Shown here: positions 37,991-46,084 of the stretch, one piece after another
Position numbering within the stretch: position 1 is the first letter of the stretch
How the letters are laid out: the number at the start of each line of letters is the position of its first letter
Assembly (NCBI RefSeq): GCF_004684245.1
Contig: NZ_CP038452.1
Span: 186,001-250,000, forward strand
Reading direction: 5' to 3'
DNA: 64,000 nucleotides
Source: Thermus caldilimi
GTDB lineage: Bacteria > Deinococcota > Deinococci > Deinococcales > Thermaceae
The notes under the pieces: model-generated
Databases searched by the model: none
What the model was told of the DNA's origin: nothing
Seen by the model: only the letters and a program-made list of their open reading frames with translations
Translations under genes and position numbers: made by a program

Positions 37991-39129
37991 TCCTCGAGGC
38001 GGTACGGACCGCCATCGGCAAGAGAAATGGAGCCCTAAGGGGGTGGCGGCCCGATGCCCTTTATGCCCAGGTCTTGGATGCCCTCCTGGAGCGGACCGGT
38101 ATCGACCCCGGGCTCATCGGGGATGTGGTCACGGGTTGCGTGACCCAAACCGGGGAGCAGGGGGCCAACATCGGACGGCTTGCCGTCCTCCTTTCCCGCC
38201 TACCCAAAGAGGTTCCTGCGGTAAGCCTAAACCGCATGTGCGGCTCCAGCCAACAGGCGGTTCACTTCGCTGCCCAGGCCATCGCTGCCGGCGACCTGGA
38301 CTTCGTCATCGCCGGTGGGGTGGAGAGCATGACCCGATCCCCCATGTTCTCCGATATCGGGGGAGGTTTTCATACCTTGAATCCTGCCCTCTTCCAGCGG
38401 TACGAGCTCGTTCACCAAGGGGAAAGCGCTGAGCGTATCGCCAGGAAGTATGGCCTATGCCGAGAGGAGCTGGACGAGTGGAGCTATCTCTCCCATAGGC
38501 GGGCGGCCTGGGCCATCCAGGAGGGGCGCTTCCGGAGCCAGATCCTTCCCCTCGAGGGGGTGGATGGGGAGGGAAGGCCCTTCCTGCTGGACCGCGACGA
38601 AGGGGTGCGTTTCGACGTGGACTACGAGCGGATGCTGGCCTTGAAGCCTGTCTTCCGGGAGGACGGGGTGGTGACCGCGGGCAACTCCAGCCAGGTTTCC
38701 GACGGGGCGGCGGCCCTGCTCCTGGGGGATAGGGAAAAGGCCTTGGCCTTGGGCCTTCGCCCCCGGGCCCGTTTCCTTGCCCGGGTGGTGGTGGCGGGGG
38801 ATCCCACCCTGCAACTATTGGAGGTGGTTCCCGCCACCCAAAAGGCCCTGGAGAAGGCGGGGCTTTCCCTTAAGGACTTAGACGTGATCGAGATCAACGA
38901 GGCCTTCGCCAGCGTGGTTCTGGCCTTCCTGCGGGAGTTTAGCCCCGACCCGGAAAGGGTGAACCCCAATGGCGGGGCCATCGCCCACGGGCACCCCTTG
39001 GGGGCTACGGGGGCCATCCTCATGACCAAGCTCCTTTACGAGCTGGAGCGCACCGGGGGGGAGTTGGGTCTGCAGGTGATGTGCATCGGCCACGGGCAGG
39101 CCACGGCCACCATCATCCAACGGATCTAG
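37975..39129 (+). CDS. Thiolase (acetyl-CoA acyltransferase)
   Basis: A 384-residue thiolase that cleaves 3-ketoacyl-CoA with CoA, or condenses two acetyl-CoA. Acyl-binding cysteine in NRMCGSSQQAV (about residue 89), the family signature NGGAIAHGHPLGATGA with the catalytic histidine, and the second cysteine in CIGHGQA. Its position between acyl-CoA dehydrogenase and a short-chain dehydrogenase supports the degradative direction. No enoyl-CoA hydratase lies in this operon. Confidence 0.9.
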   Translation: MGESVILEAVRTAIGKRNGALRGWRPDALYAQVLDALLERTGIDPGLIGDVVTGCVTQTGEQGANIGRLAVLLSRLPKEVPAVSLNRMCGSSQQAVHFAAQAIAAGDLDFVIAGGVESMTRSPMFSDIGGGFHTLNPALFQRYELVHQGESAERIARKYGLCREELDEWSYLSHRRAAWAIQEGRFRSQILPLEGVDGEGRPFLLDRDEGVRFDVDYERMLALKPVFREDGVVTAGNSSQVSDGAAALLLGDREKALALGLRPRARFLARVVVAGDPTLQLLEVVPATQKALEKAGLSLKDLDVIEINEAFASVVLAFLREFSPDPERVNPNGGAIAHGHPLGATGAILMTKLLYELERTGGELGLQVMCIGHGQATATIIQRI

Positions 39130-39138
39130 GGGTGGACC

Positions 39139-39870
39139 ATGGAAAGAAGCGCTTTGGTGACGGGTGGGGCCTCGGGGCTGGGAAGGGCTATGGCCTTGGC
39201 CCTCCGGGAGAAGGGGTACCGGGTGGTGGTCCTGGACCTGAAGCGGGGAGAGGAGGAGGGCCTCCGCTACCTGGAGGGGGATGTGACTCGGGAGGAGGAT
39301 GCCAGGCGGGCGGTGGAGCTCGCGGCCTCCCAGGCTCCCCTTTTCGCGGTGGTCAATGCCGCGGGCATCGGTTTGGCCTGCAAGGTTCTGGGGCGCGAAG
39401 GCCCCCACGACCTGGAGGGCTTCCGCAAGGTGGTGGAGGTGAACCTTATCGGCACCTTTAACGTCCTGCGTCTCGCGGCTTGGGCCATGCGGGAGAACCC
39501 TCCCGATGCCGAGGGGCAGCGGGGGGTGGTGGTGAACACCGCCAGCGTGGCGGCTTTTGAGGGCCAGGTGGGCCAGGCGGCCTATGCGGCCAGCAAGGGG
39601 GGAGTGGTGGGCCTCACCCTCCCCGTGGCCCGGGAGCTTGCGGACTGGGGCATCCGGGTGGTGACCATCGCCCCGGGCCTCTTCGATACCCCCCTCCTTC
39701 AAGGGCTCCCTGAAAAGGCCAAGGCCTCGTTGGCCGAACAGGTGCCCTTTCCCAGGCGCCTGGGCCGGCCGGAGGAGTACGCCCTATTGGTCCTCCACAT
39801 CCTGGAAAACCCCATGCTGAACGGGGAGGTGATCCGCCTGGATGGCGCCTTGCGCATGGCCCCCAGGTAG
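39139..39870 (+). CDS. Short-chain dehydrogenase, 3-hydroxyacyl-CoA dehydrogenase type II-like
   Basis: A 243-residue NAD-dependent SDR: nucleotide motif [16 protein letters not shown], catalytic serine in [12 protein letters not shown] and YAASKGG (Tyr/Lys), followed by [11 protein letters not shown]. The pattern, notably [17 protein letters not shown], is that of HSD10/type II 3-hydroxyacyl-CoA dehydrogenases, which fits the acyl-CoA operon. The ATG lies 9 bases after the thiolase stop. The TnpB element begins just downstream. Confidence 0.88.
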   Translation: MERSALVTGGASGLGRAMALALREKGYRVVVLDLKRGEEEGLRYLEGDVTREEDARRAVELAASQAPLFAVVNAAGIGLACKVLGREGPHDLEGFRKVVEVNLIGTFNVLRLAAWAMRENPPDAEGQRGVVVNTASVAAFEGQVGQAAYAASKGGVVGLTLPVARELADWGIRVVTIAPGLFDTPLLQGLPEKAKASLAEQVPFPRRLGRPEEYALLVLHILENPMLNGEVIRLDGALRMAPR

Positions 39871-39956
39871 GGTTGACAGCAGTCGTTTCCTTTATTGTCA
39901 TCCATTACAGCCACGGGCAAAGCGACACCTGAAGCGGGTCATTTCTCCCCATCCTC

Positions 39957-39983
39957 TAGAATGGGCCAGGGGGAATAGCCCAT
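39957..39983 (+). promoter_or_regulatory. tnpB -10 and start-codon hairpin
   Basis: TAGAAT (39957-39962) looks like a -10 box. ATGGGC (39961-39966) pairs with GCCCAT (39978-39983), enclosing the AGGGGG ribosome site in the loop and the first two bases of the tnpB ATG in the stem. This could keep translation low. Confidence 0.4.
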
Positions 39984-41118
39984 GTGGGTCATCCAGGCCT
40001 TCCGCTTCGAGCTAGACCCCAACGCCACCCAGCGAAGGGCCCTGGCCCAGCACGTGGGGGCGGCCCGCTTCGCCTACAACTGGGGCCTGGAGCGGGTCTT
40101 CAAGGCTTTGGAAGAGGGGAGGAAGATCCCCACCTCCGTAGACCTCCACAGGGCCTGGAACGAATGGAAACGGGAAAACGCCCCCTGGTGGCAAGAGGTT
40201 TCCAAGTGCGCCCCCCAGGAGGCCTTCCGGGACCTGGAGCGGGCCGTGAAGGGGTGGAGGGCTGGGAGGGCCAGAAAGCCCCGCTTCAAGCGGAAAAAGC
40301 TCACCCCCGACAACGGTGCCCGGCTCACCGGGGCCATACGGGTCCACCCCCAGCACATCCAGCTCCCCCGCATCGGCCAGGTGCGGAGCAAGGAGCCCAC
40401 GGATAAGCTTCTCCGGCTCCTGGAGGCGGGGAAGGCTCGCATCCGGTCGGCTACCCTCTCTCGGGAAGCCGATCGCTGGTATGTGAGCCTCGCCTGCGAG
40501 GTGGAACGGCCCGACCCCGAGCCAAAGGAGGGGGAGCCCGTGGGGGTGGACCTGGGCCTGAATGCCTTCGCCGTCCTCTCCGACGGAACCCGCTTTGAGG
40601 CCCCCAAACCCCTGGGGAAGCTGGAGAAGCGGCTCAAAAGGCTCAGCAAGAAGCTCTCTCGCAAGCAGAAGGGCTCAAATAACCACAGGAAAGCTTCCCT
40701 AGCCCTGGCCCGCCTGCACCGGCGGATCGCCAACATCCGCAAGGACTTCCTGCACAAGCTCAGCACCGGACTGGCGAGAACCAAGCCGGTCCTGGTGCTG
40801 GAGGATCTGAGTGCGAAAGCCCTGATGCGAAGCCGCCTCTCCAGGTCCGTGGCCGATGCGGGCTGGGGCTCCTTCCGGCGGATGCTGGAGTACAAGGCCA
40901 AATGGTATGGGAGCCAGGTCATCGTGGCCCCCAGGGACTTCCCCTCCACCCGCCTCTGCTCCTCCTGCGGATACCTGGCCCCCAAGATGCCCCTTCACGT
41001 CCGGGTCTACCGCTGTCCCGCATGCGGCCTGGAGATGGACCGGGACTGGAATGCGGCCCTGAACCTGCGTGCCTATGGTCTGGCCCACCTTACGGGCCCT
41101 ACCGGGAGGCCAAGATAG
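39982..41118 (+). CDS. tnpB: TnpB RNA-guided nuclease
   Basis: A 378-residue TnpB, the compact ancestor-type relative of Cas12. N-terminal helix-turn-helix/wedge region (FELDPNATQRRALAQHVGAARFAYNWGL), RuvC acidic residues in GVDLGLNAF (about 190), VLEDLSAK (about 273) and DRDWNAALNL (about 353), and a zinc ribbon CSSCGYL..CPACGLEMD between the last two. All key residues are present, so the nuclease should be active with its omega (re)RNA. The protein ends at a TAG while a tail-like reading (PVEIPLAAERPLG) continues in another frame. No TnpA is nearby. Confidence 0.92.
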   Translation: MWVIQAFRFELDPNATQRRALAQHVGAARFAYNWGLERVFKALEEGRKIPTSVDLHRAWNEWKRENAPWWQEVSKCAPQEAFRDLERAVKGWRAGRARKPRFKRKKLTPDNGARLTGAIRVHPQHIQLPRIGQVRSKEPTDKLLRLLEAGKARIRSATLSREADRWYVSLACEVERPDPEPKEGEPVGVDLGLNAFAVLSDGTRFEAPKPLGKLEKRLKRLSKKLSRKQKGSNNHRKASLALARLHRRIANIRKDFLHKLSTGLARTKPVLVLEDLSAKALMRSRLSRSVADAGWGSFRRMLEYKAKWYGSQVIVAPRDFPSTRLCSSCGYLAPKMPLHVRVYRCPACGLEMDRDWNAALNLRAYGLAHLTGPTGRPR

Positions 41119-41240
41119 CCCTACGGGCTGACCCTCGGGAAGTAACGCCTGTGGAGATCCCTCTGGCGGCGGAACGCCCTCTCGGGCGGTCTACGAGCCA
41201 TGGGTCGGGGAAGCAGGAAGCATCCCTTCGTCTGGGTGAG
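41087..41240 (+). ncRNA. Candidate omegaRNA (reRNA) scaffold of the TnpB element
   Basis: TnpB guide RNAs come from the 3' end of tnpB and the element's right end, with the guide read from the flank. Here the stretch after the RuvC D codon contains segments I recall as recurrent in such ends (GCCTGTGGAGATCCC, CTACGAGCCATG, GAAGCAGGAAGC) and a final small hairpin (41221-41226 with 41234-41238). The guide would then be the first bases of the CoA-transferase gene. The 5' limit is not visible. Confidence 0.5.
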
Positions 41241-41244
41241 ATGG

Positions 41245-42069
41245 ATGATGATGGGATGCGGAACGGTTCTGGATCTCACCCGGCTTCTTCCCGGGCCCTT
41301 GGCGGGAAAGTTCCTTGCGGATCTGGGCTTTCCCGTTCTCAAGGTGGAGCCCCCTCGAGGGGATCCCCTCAGGGACTGGGCCCCGGAGGCCTACCGCTTT
41401 TTGAACGGGAAAAAGGAGATCCTGACCCTGAACCTGAAGAGGGGGGAGGATCGGGAACGTTTCCTGGCCTTGGTTCCCGAGGCCGCCATCCTCCTCGAGG
41501 CCAACCGCCCCGGGGTCATGGAGCGGCTGGGCCTCGGGCCTGAGCTGCTCCTTGGGATCAACCCTCACCTGGTCTATGCCCGGCTTCGGGGCTATCCGGA
41601 TGCCCCAGACCCCGGCCACGACCTCACCTACCTGGCGGAGGCGGGGCTTCTCGGGCGCTTTCCCTGGAGGTCCTTCCAGTTCGCCGACTTGGCCGGGGCC
41701 TATGCCCTGGTCCTGGTGGCCTTGAAGGGGCTGCTTCTTGGAGGTGGGGTGTACGAGGTGGCTCTCTCCGAGGCGGTGAAGGCCATGGCCTATCCCCCCA
41801 TTCCCTTCCTGGATGGCTCTGTCCTGTGCTATGGGATTTACCCCACCCGGGAGGGGGAGGTGGCCCTAGCGGCGTTGGAGCCCCACTTTTGGGCCCGGTT
41901 TTGCGAGGAGGCGGGCCTTATGGAACTTCTTTCCTCGGCTTTCAGCCCGGCTAAGCCTGGCCTTCCGCCTTACGAGCGGCTCCTGACCTTCTTCCAAGGG
42001 AAAACCGCCCAGGAATGGGAAGCCTGGGCCAAGGAGAAGGGGATTCCCCTACGGGCGGTGCGGGGCTAG
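41245..42069 (+). CDS. CoA-transferase family III (CaiB/BaiF), short form
   Basis: A protein of about 274 residues beginning near [21 protein letters not shown], the canonical N-terminal motif, with [14 protein letters not shown] and the putative catalytic aspartate in [13 protein letters not shown]. Full-length members have 360-400 residues; this one lacks the usual C-terminal segment after [10 protein letters not shown]. Three consecutive ATGs (41245, 41248, 41251) are possible starts; the few residues before VLDLT lie at the TnpB right end, so the original start may have been altered. Formerly in one operon with the upstream acyl-CoA genes. It may act as a racemase or transferase, or be decaying. 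Confidence 0.7.
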   Translation: MMMGCGTVLDLTRLLPGPLAGKFLADLGFPVLKVEPPRGDPLRDWAPEAYRFLNGKKEILTLNLKRGEDRERFLALVPEAAILLEANRPGVMERLGLGPELLLGINPHLVYARLRGYPDAPDPGHDLTYLAEAGLLGRFPWRSFQFADLAGAYALVLVALKGLLLGGGVYEVALSEAVKAMAYPPIPFLDGSVLCYGIYPTREGEVALAALEPHFWARFCEEAGLMELLSSAFSPAKPGLPPYERLLTFFQGKTAQEWEAWAKEKGIPLRAVRG

Positions 42070-42818
42070 CGGGCGGTCCAGCCCAGGTCGATGGGGAAGA
42101 CGGCGCCGGTGATGGCCGAGGCCTTCTCCGAGGCCAGGAAGAGGGCTAGTTCCGCCACCTCCTCGGGCTCGATGAGGCGCTTCACCGCCGCTTGCGCCAG
42201 GAAGACCTTCTCCACCACCTCCGCCTCCGGGATCCCCAGGGTGCGGGCCTGGTCGGCGATCTGGTTCTCCACCAAGGGGGTGCGCACGTAGGCGGGGGCG
42301 ATGGCGTTTACGGTGATGCCAAAAGGACCCGCCTCGAGGGCCACGGTCTTGGTGAGGCCCAAGAGGCCGTGCTTGGCAGAGATGTAGGCGGACTTATAGG
42401 GACTGGCCACCAGGCCGTGGATGCTGGCGATGTTGAGGATCCGCCCCCAGCCCTTCGCCTTCATCCCGGGGAGTAGGGCCTTTATGAGCTGGAAGGGGGC
42501 GGTAAGCATCACCTGGATCATCCTTTGCCAGGTTTCCAGGGGAAAGTTTTCCACGGGGTCGACGTGCTGGAAGCCTGCATTGTTTACCAGGATGTCCACG
42601 CCATACTGGGCGGCTTCTCTTCCCAGCTCCTCTACCGCTTGGGGGTTTGTCAAGTCTGCTTGGAGAAAAATTCCTCCGAGCTCTTCCGCCAAAGCGGAGG
42701 CATCTTTAAGGTCGTGCACCAGCACCTTGGCGCCTTCCCGGGCGAAGGCCCGGGCCAGGGCTAGGCCGATGCCGCTTGCTGCGCCGGTGATCAGAATCGT
42801 ATACTCTTTAAAGTTCAC
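42066..42818 (-). CDS. 3-Hydroxybutyrate dehydrogenase-like SDR
   Basis: A 250-residue short-chain dehydrogenase: [39 protein letters not shown]-type serine region and YISAKHG (Tyr/Lys), then [17 protein letters not shown]. The motifs FQHV..VE and [11 protein letters not shown], and the C-terminal IDLGWTA, are those of D-3-hydroxybutyrate dehydrogenases (hydroxybutyrate to acetoacetate). GTG start at 42818 overlaps the livF stop by 11 bases, so it is the last gene of operon 1. Tail-to-tail stop overlap (CTAG) with the CoA-transferase gene. Confidence 0.83.
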   Translation of the reverse strand: MNFKEYTILITGAASGIGLALARAFAREGAKVLVHDLKDASALAEELGGIFLQADLTNPQAVEELGREAAQYGVDILVNNAGFQHVDPVENFPLETWQRMIQVMLTAPFQLIKALLPGMKAKGWGRILNIASIHGLVASPYKSAYISAKHGLLGLTKTVALEAGPFGITVNAIAPAYVRTPLVENQIADQARTLGIPEAEVVEKVFLAQAAVKRLIEPEEVAELALFLASEKASAITGAVFPIDLGWTAR

Positions 42819-43536
42819 GGTAGTTAGACCCCTCCTTTACACCGGTTAAGGCCCGGATCCGCTCGGGGTCATGGCGGAGTTCCATGGCAGGGCCCGAATG
42901 GACTATCCGACCGTCGTCCAGGATGTAGACCCAGTCGGCCAGCTCGAGGGCCAAGCGGGCATTTTGTTCTGCTAGAAGTATGGAAACCCCTTCTCCCTTA
43001 AGCTTTTGCAAAGTTTCCCCAACCAAGCGAACCACAAGTGGCGCGAGGCCTTGGGAGGGCTCGTCTAGGATCAGGAGGTGGGGGTTTAGGAGCAAAGCTC
43101 TGGCGATGGCTAGCATCTGCTGTTCTCCTCCGGATAACTGGCGTCCAGAGTGATGCCGCCTTTCTTGGAGCCTAGGGAAGAGCTGGTATATACGGTTGAG
43201 GTCAAAGGGTCCGGGGCGCTTACCCAAAGTGATGCGCAGGTTCTCCTCCACGCTAAGGTTGGGGAATGCCCTCCGCCCCTCAGGCACATAGCCCACGCCC
43301 AGCATGGCAATCTGGTGGGGCGGTGCGTGGGTGATGTCCTGTCCAAAGAGAAAAACTTGACCCTCCTTCCTTGGAGGGATGAGACCCAGAATTGTACGGA
43401 TGGTGGTGGTTTTTCCAGCCCCATTTCGTCCAAGGAGGGCAACAAGCGTTCCTGCTTTGACTTGTAAGGAAACCGAGTGCAGGATATGGCTTTTGCCGTA
43501 AAAGGCGTTGACCCTATCCAGTTGCAGGGCATTCAC
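42808..43536 (-). CDS. livF: Branched-chain amino acid-type ABC importer ATPase LivF (system 1)
   Basis: A 242-residue ABC ATPase: Walker [25 protein letters not shown] signature, Walker [15 protein letters not shown], and the LivF-type [18 protein letters not shown]. Starts with GTG at 43536, overlapping the livG stop (GTGA). It powers the system 1 importer with LivG. Codon usage is more AT-rich than in neighbouring Thermus-type genes. Confidence 0.9.
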   Translation of the reverse strand: MNALQLDRVNAFYGKSHILHSVSLQVKAGTLVALLGRNGAGKTTTIRTILGLIPPRKEGQVFLFGQDITHAPPHQIAMLGVGYVPEGRRAFPNLSVEENLRITLGKRPGPFDLNRIYQLFPRLQERRHHSGRQLSGGEQQMLAIARALLLNPHLLILDEPSQGLAPLVVRLVGETLQKLKGEGVSILLAEQNARLALELADWVYILDDGRIVHSGPAMELRHDPERIRALTGVKEGSNYREL

Positions 43537-44288
43537 CCCGCCATCACCTCCTCCCCCAGGTAAGCCGCTTGAACCTTTTCGTCCTTGGTAATTTCATCGG
43601 GGGTCCCCTCTGCAAGAACCTCTCCTAGGTGAAGCACGGTGACCCGATCGGCAATACCAAAGACCACGGCCATGTCATGCTCAATGAAGAGGAGGGTGAG
43701 TCCTTCCTCACGGTGAAGGCTTTTAAGCGTTTGTACCGTGCGCCAGGTTTCGGCATCGCTCATCCCCGCTGTAGGTTCGTCGAGGAGAAGAAGTTTAGGA
43801 CGCAAACAAAGAGCCAAGCCAATTTCCACCAGGCGCTGGTCCCCATGGGCTAACTCTCCCACAAGACGGCTGGCCTGTTCTTCCAGACCTAGACGTTCTA
43901 GGAGAGCGGATGCTTCCTCTTCCAGAAAACGGGATTTCCGGGACCAGGGGTAAGAGGAGAGGCTGTGGGCTGCCTCCAAGGCAATGATTAGGTTCTCCCT
44001 TACCATCAAATTGGTAAAGACCTGGGGTACCTGAAAGGTGCGGGAAAGGCCTAAGCGAATTCGTTCCTCAACGGCGATGTGGGTGATTTCCTTGTCCATG
44101 AAGTAAACCCTCCCACTATCAGGCCTTTTGGCCCCGGAGAGCAGGTCGAAGAGCGTTGACTTTCCCGCACCGTTGGGACCAATGATGGCGTGGATGCTGC
44201 CCGCTGCCACTTCCAGTTTCACCCCTGATACTGCTAGTAAGCGGCCAAAGGCCTTGCTTAGACCTTCTGCTCTCAGGATGGGCCTCAC
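43533..44288 (-). CDS. livG: Branched-chain amino acid-type ABC importer ATPase LivG (system 1)
   Basis: A 251-residue ABC ATPase with GPNGAGKST, LGLSRTFQVPQVFTNL, a degenerate signature LAHGDQRLVEIGLAL (AHGDQ instead of LSGGQ, common in LivG) and LLLDEPTAGMSDAE. The start is GTG at 44288 because AGGAGG lies 5 bases upstream; the frame is open to 44378. GTGA overlap with the livM stop. AT-rich for this genome. Confidence 0.9.
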   Translation of the reverse strand: MRPILRAEGLSKAFGRLLAVSGVKLEVAAGSIHAIIGPNGAGKSTLFDLLSGAKRPDSGRVYFMDKEITHIAVEERIRLGLSRTFQVPQVFTNLMVRENLIIALEAAHSLSSYPWSRKSRFLEEEASALLERLGLEEQASRLVGELAHGDQRLVEIGLALCLRPKLLLLDEPTAGMSDAETWRTVQTLKSLHREEGLTLLFIEHDMAVVFGIADRVTVLHLGEVLAEGTPDEITKDEKVQAAYLGEEVMAG

Positions 44289-45214
44289 GTTGACCTCCTC
44301 TTGGTTGCAAGGCCAGCGATCCCACCGGGAAAGAATAGGACGACTAGGATGAAGAGGATTCCGATGAATAGCATCCATTCCTGTGTGTAGGAGCTAAGAA
44401 GTTCCTCAAGGAGCACGTAGAGGGCCGCACCAATTAAGGGGCCGAAAAAGTGCCACCTGCCCCCAAGAAAGGTCATCATTACCAGGGTTCCAGAAGTGGT
44501 CCAATGGAAGAAGCTAGGTTGGGCGAAGTTGATTTGGAGGGCAAGCAGGGCTCCTGCGATACCCACTATGCTTCCTGATATCGTGAATGATATCCAGAGA
44601 TAACGTTCCGGCCTTAGGCCAAGGAATCGCGCACGAAGCGAATTCTCTCTTAGAGCCAAAAAGGAACGACCTAGCGGGGAATGCACTAGCTGCCAAAGCA
44701 AGAAGCTTGATAGGAGGAAGATGGGGAGGACAAAGTAATAGTAGGCCTCGCTGCTGGAGAGATCCAGGGTGAAGCTTGGAAAGTGCAGGGGTTGTCGGGC
44801 AAACCCCCTTAAACCATCATCTCCCCCGGTGAGATCGTTCCATTGAAAAGCTATAAAGTAGAAGAATTGACTAAAAGCGATGGTGAAGGTAGCGAAGTAA
44901 ATCCCCCTTAGCCGAGTGATAAGTAGGCCCATTAGGGCAGCCGCAATACCAGCTAGGAGAAAGCCACAGGTTACGGCTAGCGGCGTGCTCGGGAAAAGAT
45001 GTTTCAGGGTGAGGCCTGCCCCATAAGCTCCAAGGCCTAGGAAGGCGGCGTGCCCGAAGGATAATTGACCAGTATACCCCATGAGGAGATTGAGACCTAT
45101 AGCAGCGAGGCCCCATATGAGGATATAGCTTGCGATGGCCGCGTAACTGCCTATAGCCTGGAGTATCCAGGGTAAGGGAAGGAGTACAGCCAAGAGGATG
45201 AACCAGGTTTTCAT
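44285..45214 (-). CDS. livM: Branched-chain amino acid-type ABC permease LivM (system 1)
   Basis: A 309-residue inner-membrane permease with eight or more hydrophobic helices and the LivM hallmark GYTGQLSFGHAAFLGLGAYGAG, plus the coupling-helix region SPLGRSFLALRENSLRARFLGL that contacts the ATPases. It pairs with LivH to form the channel. The start overlaps the livH stop (ATGA). Noticeably lower GC than flanking genes. Confidence 0.9.
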   Translation of the reverse strand: MKTWFILLAVLLPLPWILQAIGSYAAIASYILIWGLAAIGLNLLMGYTGQLSFGHAAFLGLGAYGAGLTLKHLFPSTPLAVTCGFLLAGIAAALMGLLITRLRGIYFATFTIAFSQFFYFIAFQWNDLTGGDDGLRGFARQPLHFPSFTLDLSSSEAYYYFVLPIFLLSSFLLWQLVHSPLGRSFLALRENSLRARFLGLRPERYLWISFTISGSIVGIAGALLALQINFAQPSFFHWTTSGTLVMMTFLGGRWHFFGPLIGAALYVLLEELLSSYTQEWMLFIGILFILVVLFFPGGIAGLATKRRST

Positions 45215-46083
45215 TCGAAAAACCCCTCCTGTCCAAAAAGCCCTCTAGGACGCAACAAGAGCACGAGAGCTAATATGATGTAGATGGACAGCTCGCTGGC
45301 TAGGGCCAAGAAGTTTCCGGCTAGACCAGTGGCCATGCCCACCAGCAGGCCTCCAAGGTAGCTGCCCCCCAGGCTTCCTACCCCACCCAAAATTAGGGCT
45401 ACGAAGCTAGGCATGAGCAGACTCGTTCCCATGGTGGGCGAAAGGCCCAGCTGGCCAGCGGCCAGAACCCCAGCTAGACCAGCCAAAAAGGCTCCAAGGG
45501 CAAAGGCCAAAGTGTACAGACGTCTTACGTCCGTGCCAAGTGCGTTGAGGATTTCCCGGTCTTGGGCTCCTGCGCGGAGATAAAGACCCAGACGAGTGAA
45601 GCGCAGAAGCAGGTATACTCCTAGCCCAGCTACTAATGCGACGATTAGAACCAAGATCCGATAGCGCGTGAGGAAGAAAAGGCTGCTCCCTGGGAATAAA
45701 GGGCTTCCTAAGCCCTCTGGAATCCGGAAGGGTACCGCTACGGGGCCGAAGAGGACGCGCACCGCTTCCTCGAGAGCCAAGGCTAACCCAAAGGTGAGAA
45801 GAAGGCTCTCTAAGGGGTCGCGGCCGTATAGGGGGCGCAAAATACCCATCTCAAGGATGACCGCTAGGAGGGCAAGGCTGATTGGGGCTAGGAGTAAGGA
45901 CCAGTAGAACCCCACTAGCCCAGAAAGTACATAGCCTATGTAAGCTCCTACTACCAGGAAGGCTCCATGGGCTAGGTTGATGATGCGGGTCAAAGAGAGG
46001 ATTAAGGCCAGGCCTAGGGCTAGGAGGGCATAAAAAGCCCCGCTTACCAGGCCATTGAGAAGTTGTATTAAAAGTAGATCCAT
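45211..46083 (-). CDS. livH: Branched-chain amino acid-type ABC permease LivH (system 1)
   Basis: A permease of about 290 residues: LLNGLVSGAFYALLALGLALILS, INLAHGAFLVVGAYIGY and the coupling segment TRLGLYLRAGAQDREILNALG. ATG at 46083 is preferred because it lies 1 base after the binding-protein stop; TTG at 46098 is in frame but would overlap. No clear ribosome site, so it is probably translated by coupling. Confidence 0.88.
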   Translation of the reverse strand: MDLLLIQLLNGLVSGAFYALLALGLALILSLTRIINLAHGAFLVVGAYIGYVLSGLVGFYWSLLLAPISLALLAVILEMGILRPLYGRDPLESLLLTFGLALALEEAVRVLFGPVAVPFRIPEGLGSPLFPGSSLFFLTRYRILVLIVALVAGLGVYLLLRFTRLGLYLRAGAQDREILNALGTDVRRLYTLAFALGAFLAGLAGVLAAGQLGLSPTMGTSLLMPSFVALILGGVGSLGGSYLGGLLVGMATGLAGNFLALASELSIYIILALVLLLRPRGLFGQEGFFE

Positions 46084-46084
46084 A

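Larger units (their letters stand above)
39871..41244 (+). mobile_element. TnpB-only IS200/IS605-type element (IS1341-like)
   Basis: The element interrupts an acyl-CoA operon between the SDR gene and a CoA-transferase gene. It carries tnpB, no tnpA, and a 3' RNA-coding end. Ends are estimates. The left end lies somewhere in 39871-39960, where TTGACA (39873) and TTGTCA (39895) form an inverted pair. The right end is near 41240, just after a short hairpin (41221-41238). This family has no terminal inverted repeats or target duplication, so the boundaries cannot be fixed from one copy. Confidence 0.65.

Noticed and set aside
41220-41259. GCATCCC / GGGATGC as terminal inverted repeats of a transposon
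   Set aside because: TnpB-type elements lack such repeats and no matching copy exists at the left end; the second arm probably lies in the CoA-transferase gene.
43629-45236. Small plus- and minus-strand frames in the AT-richer importer region
   Set aside because: They lie inside livG, livM and livH with worse codon usage and no ribosome sites.
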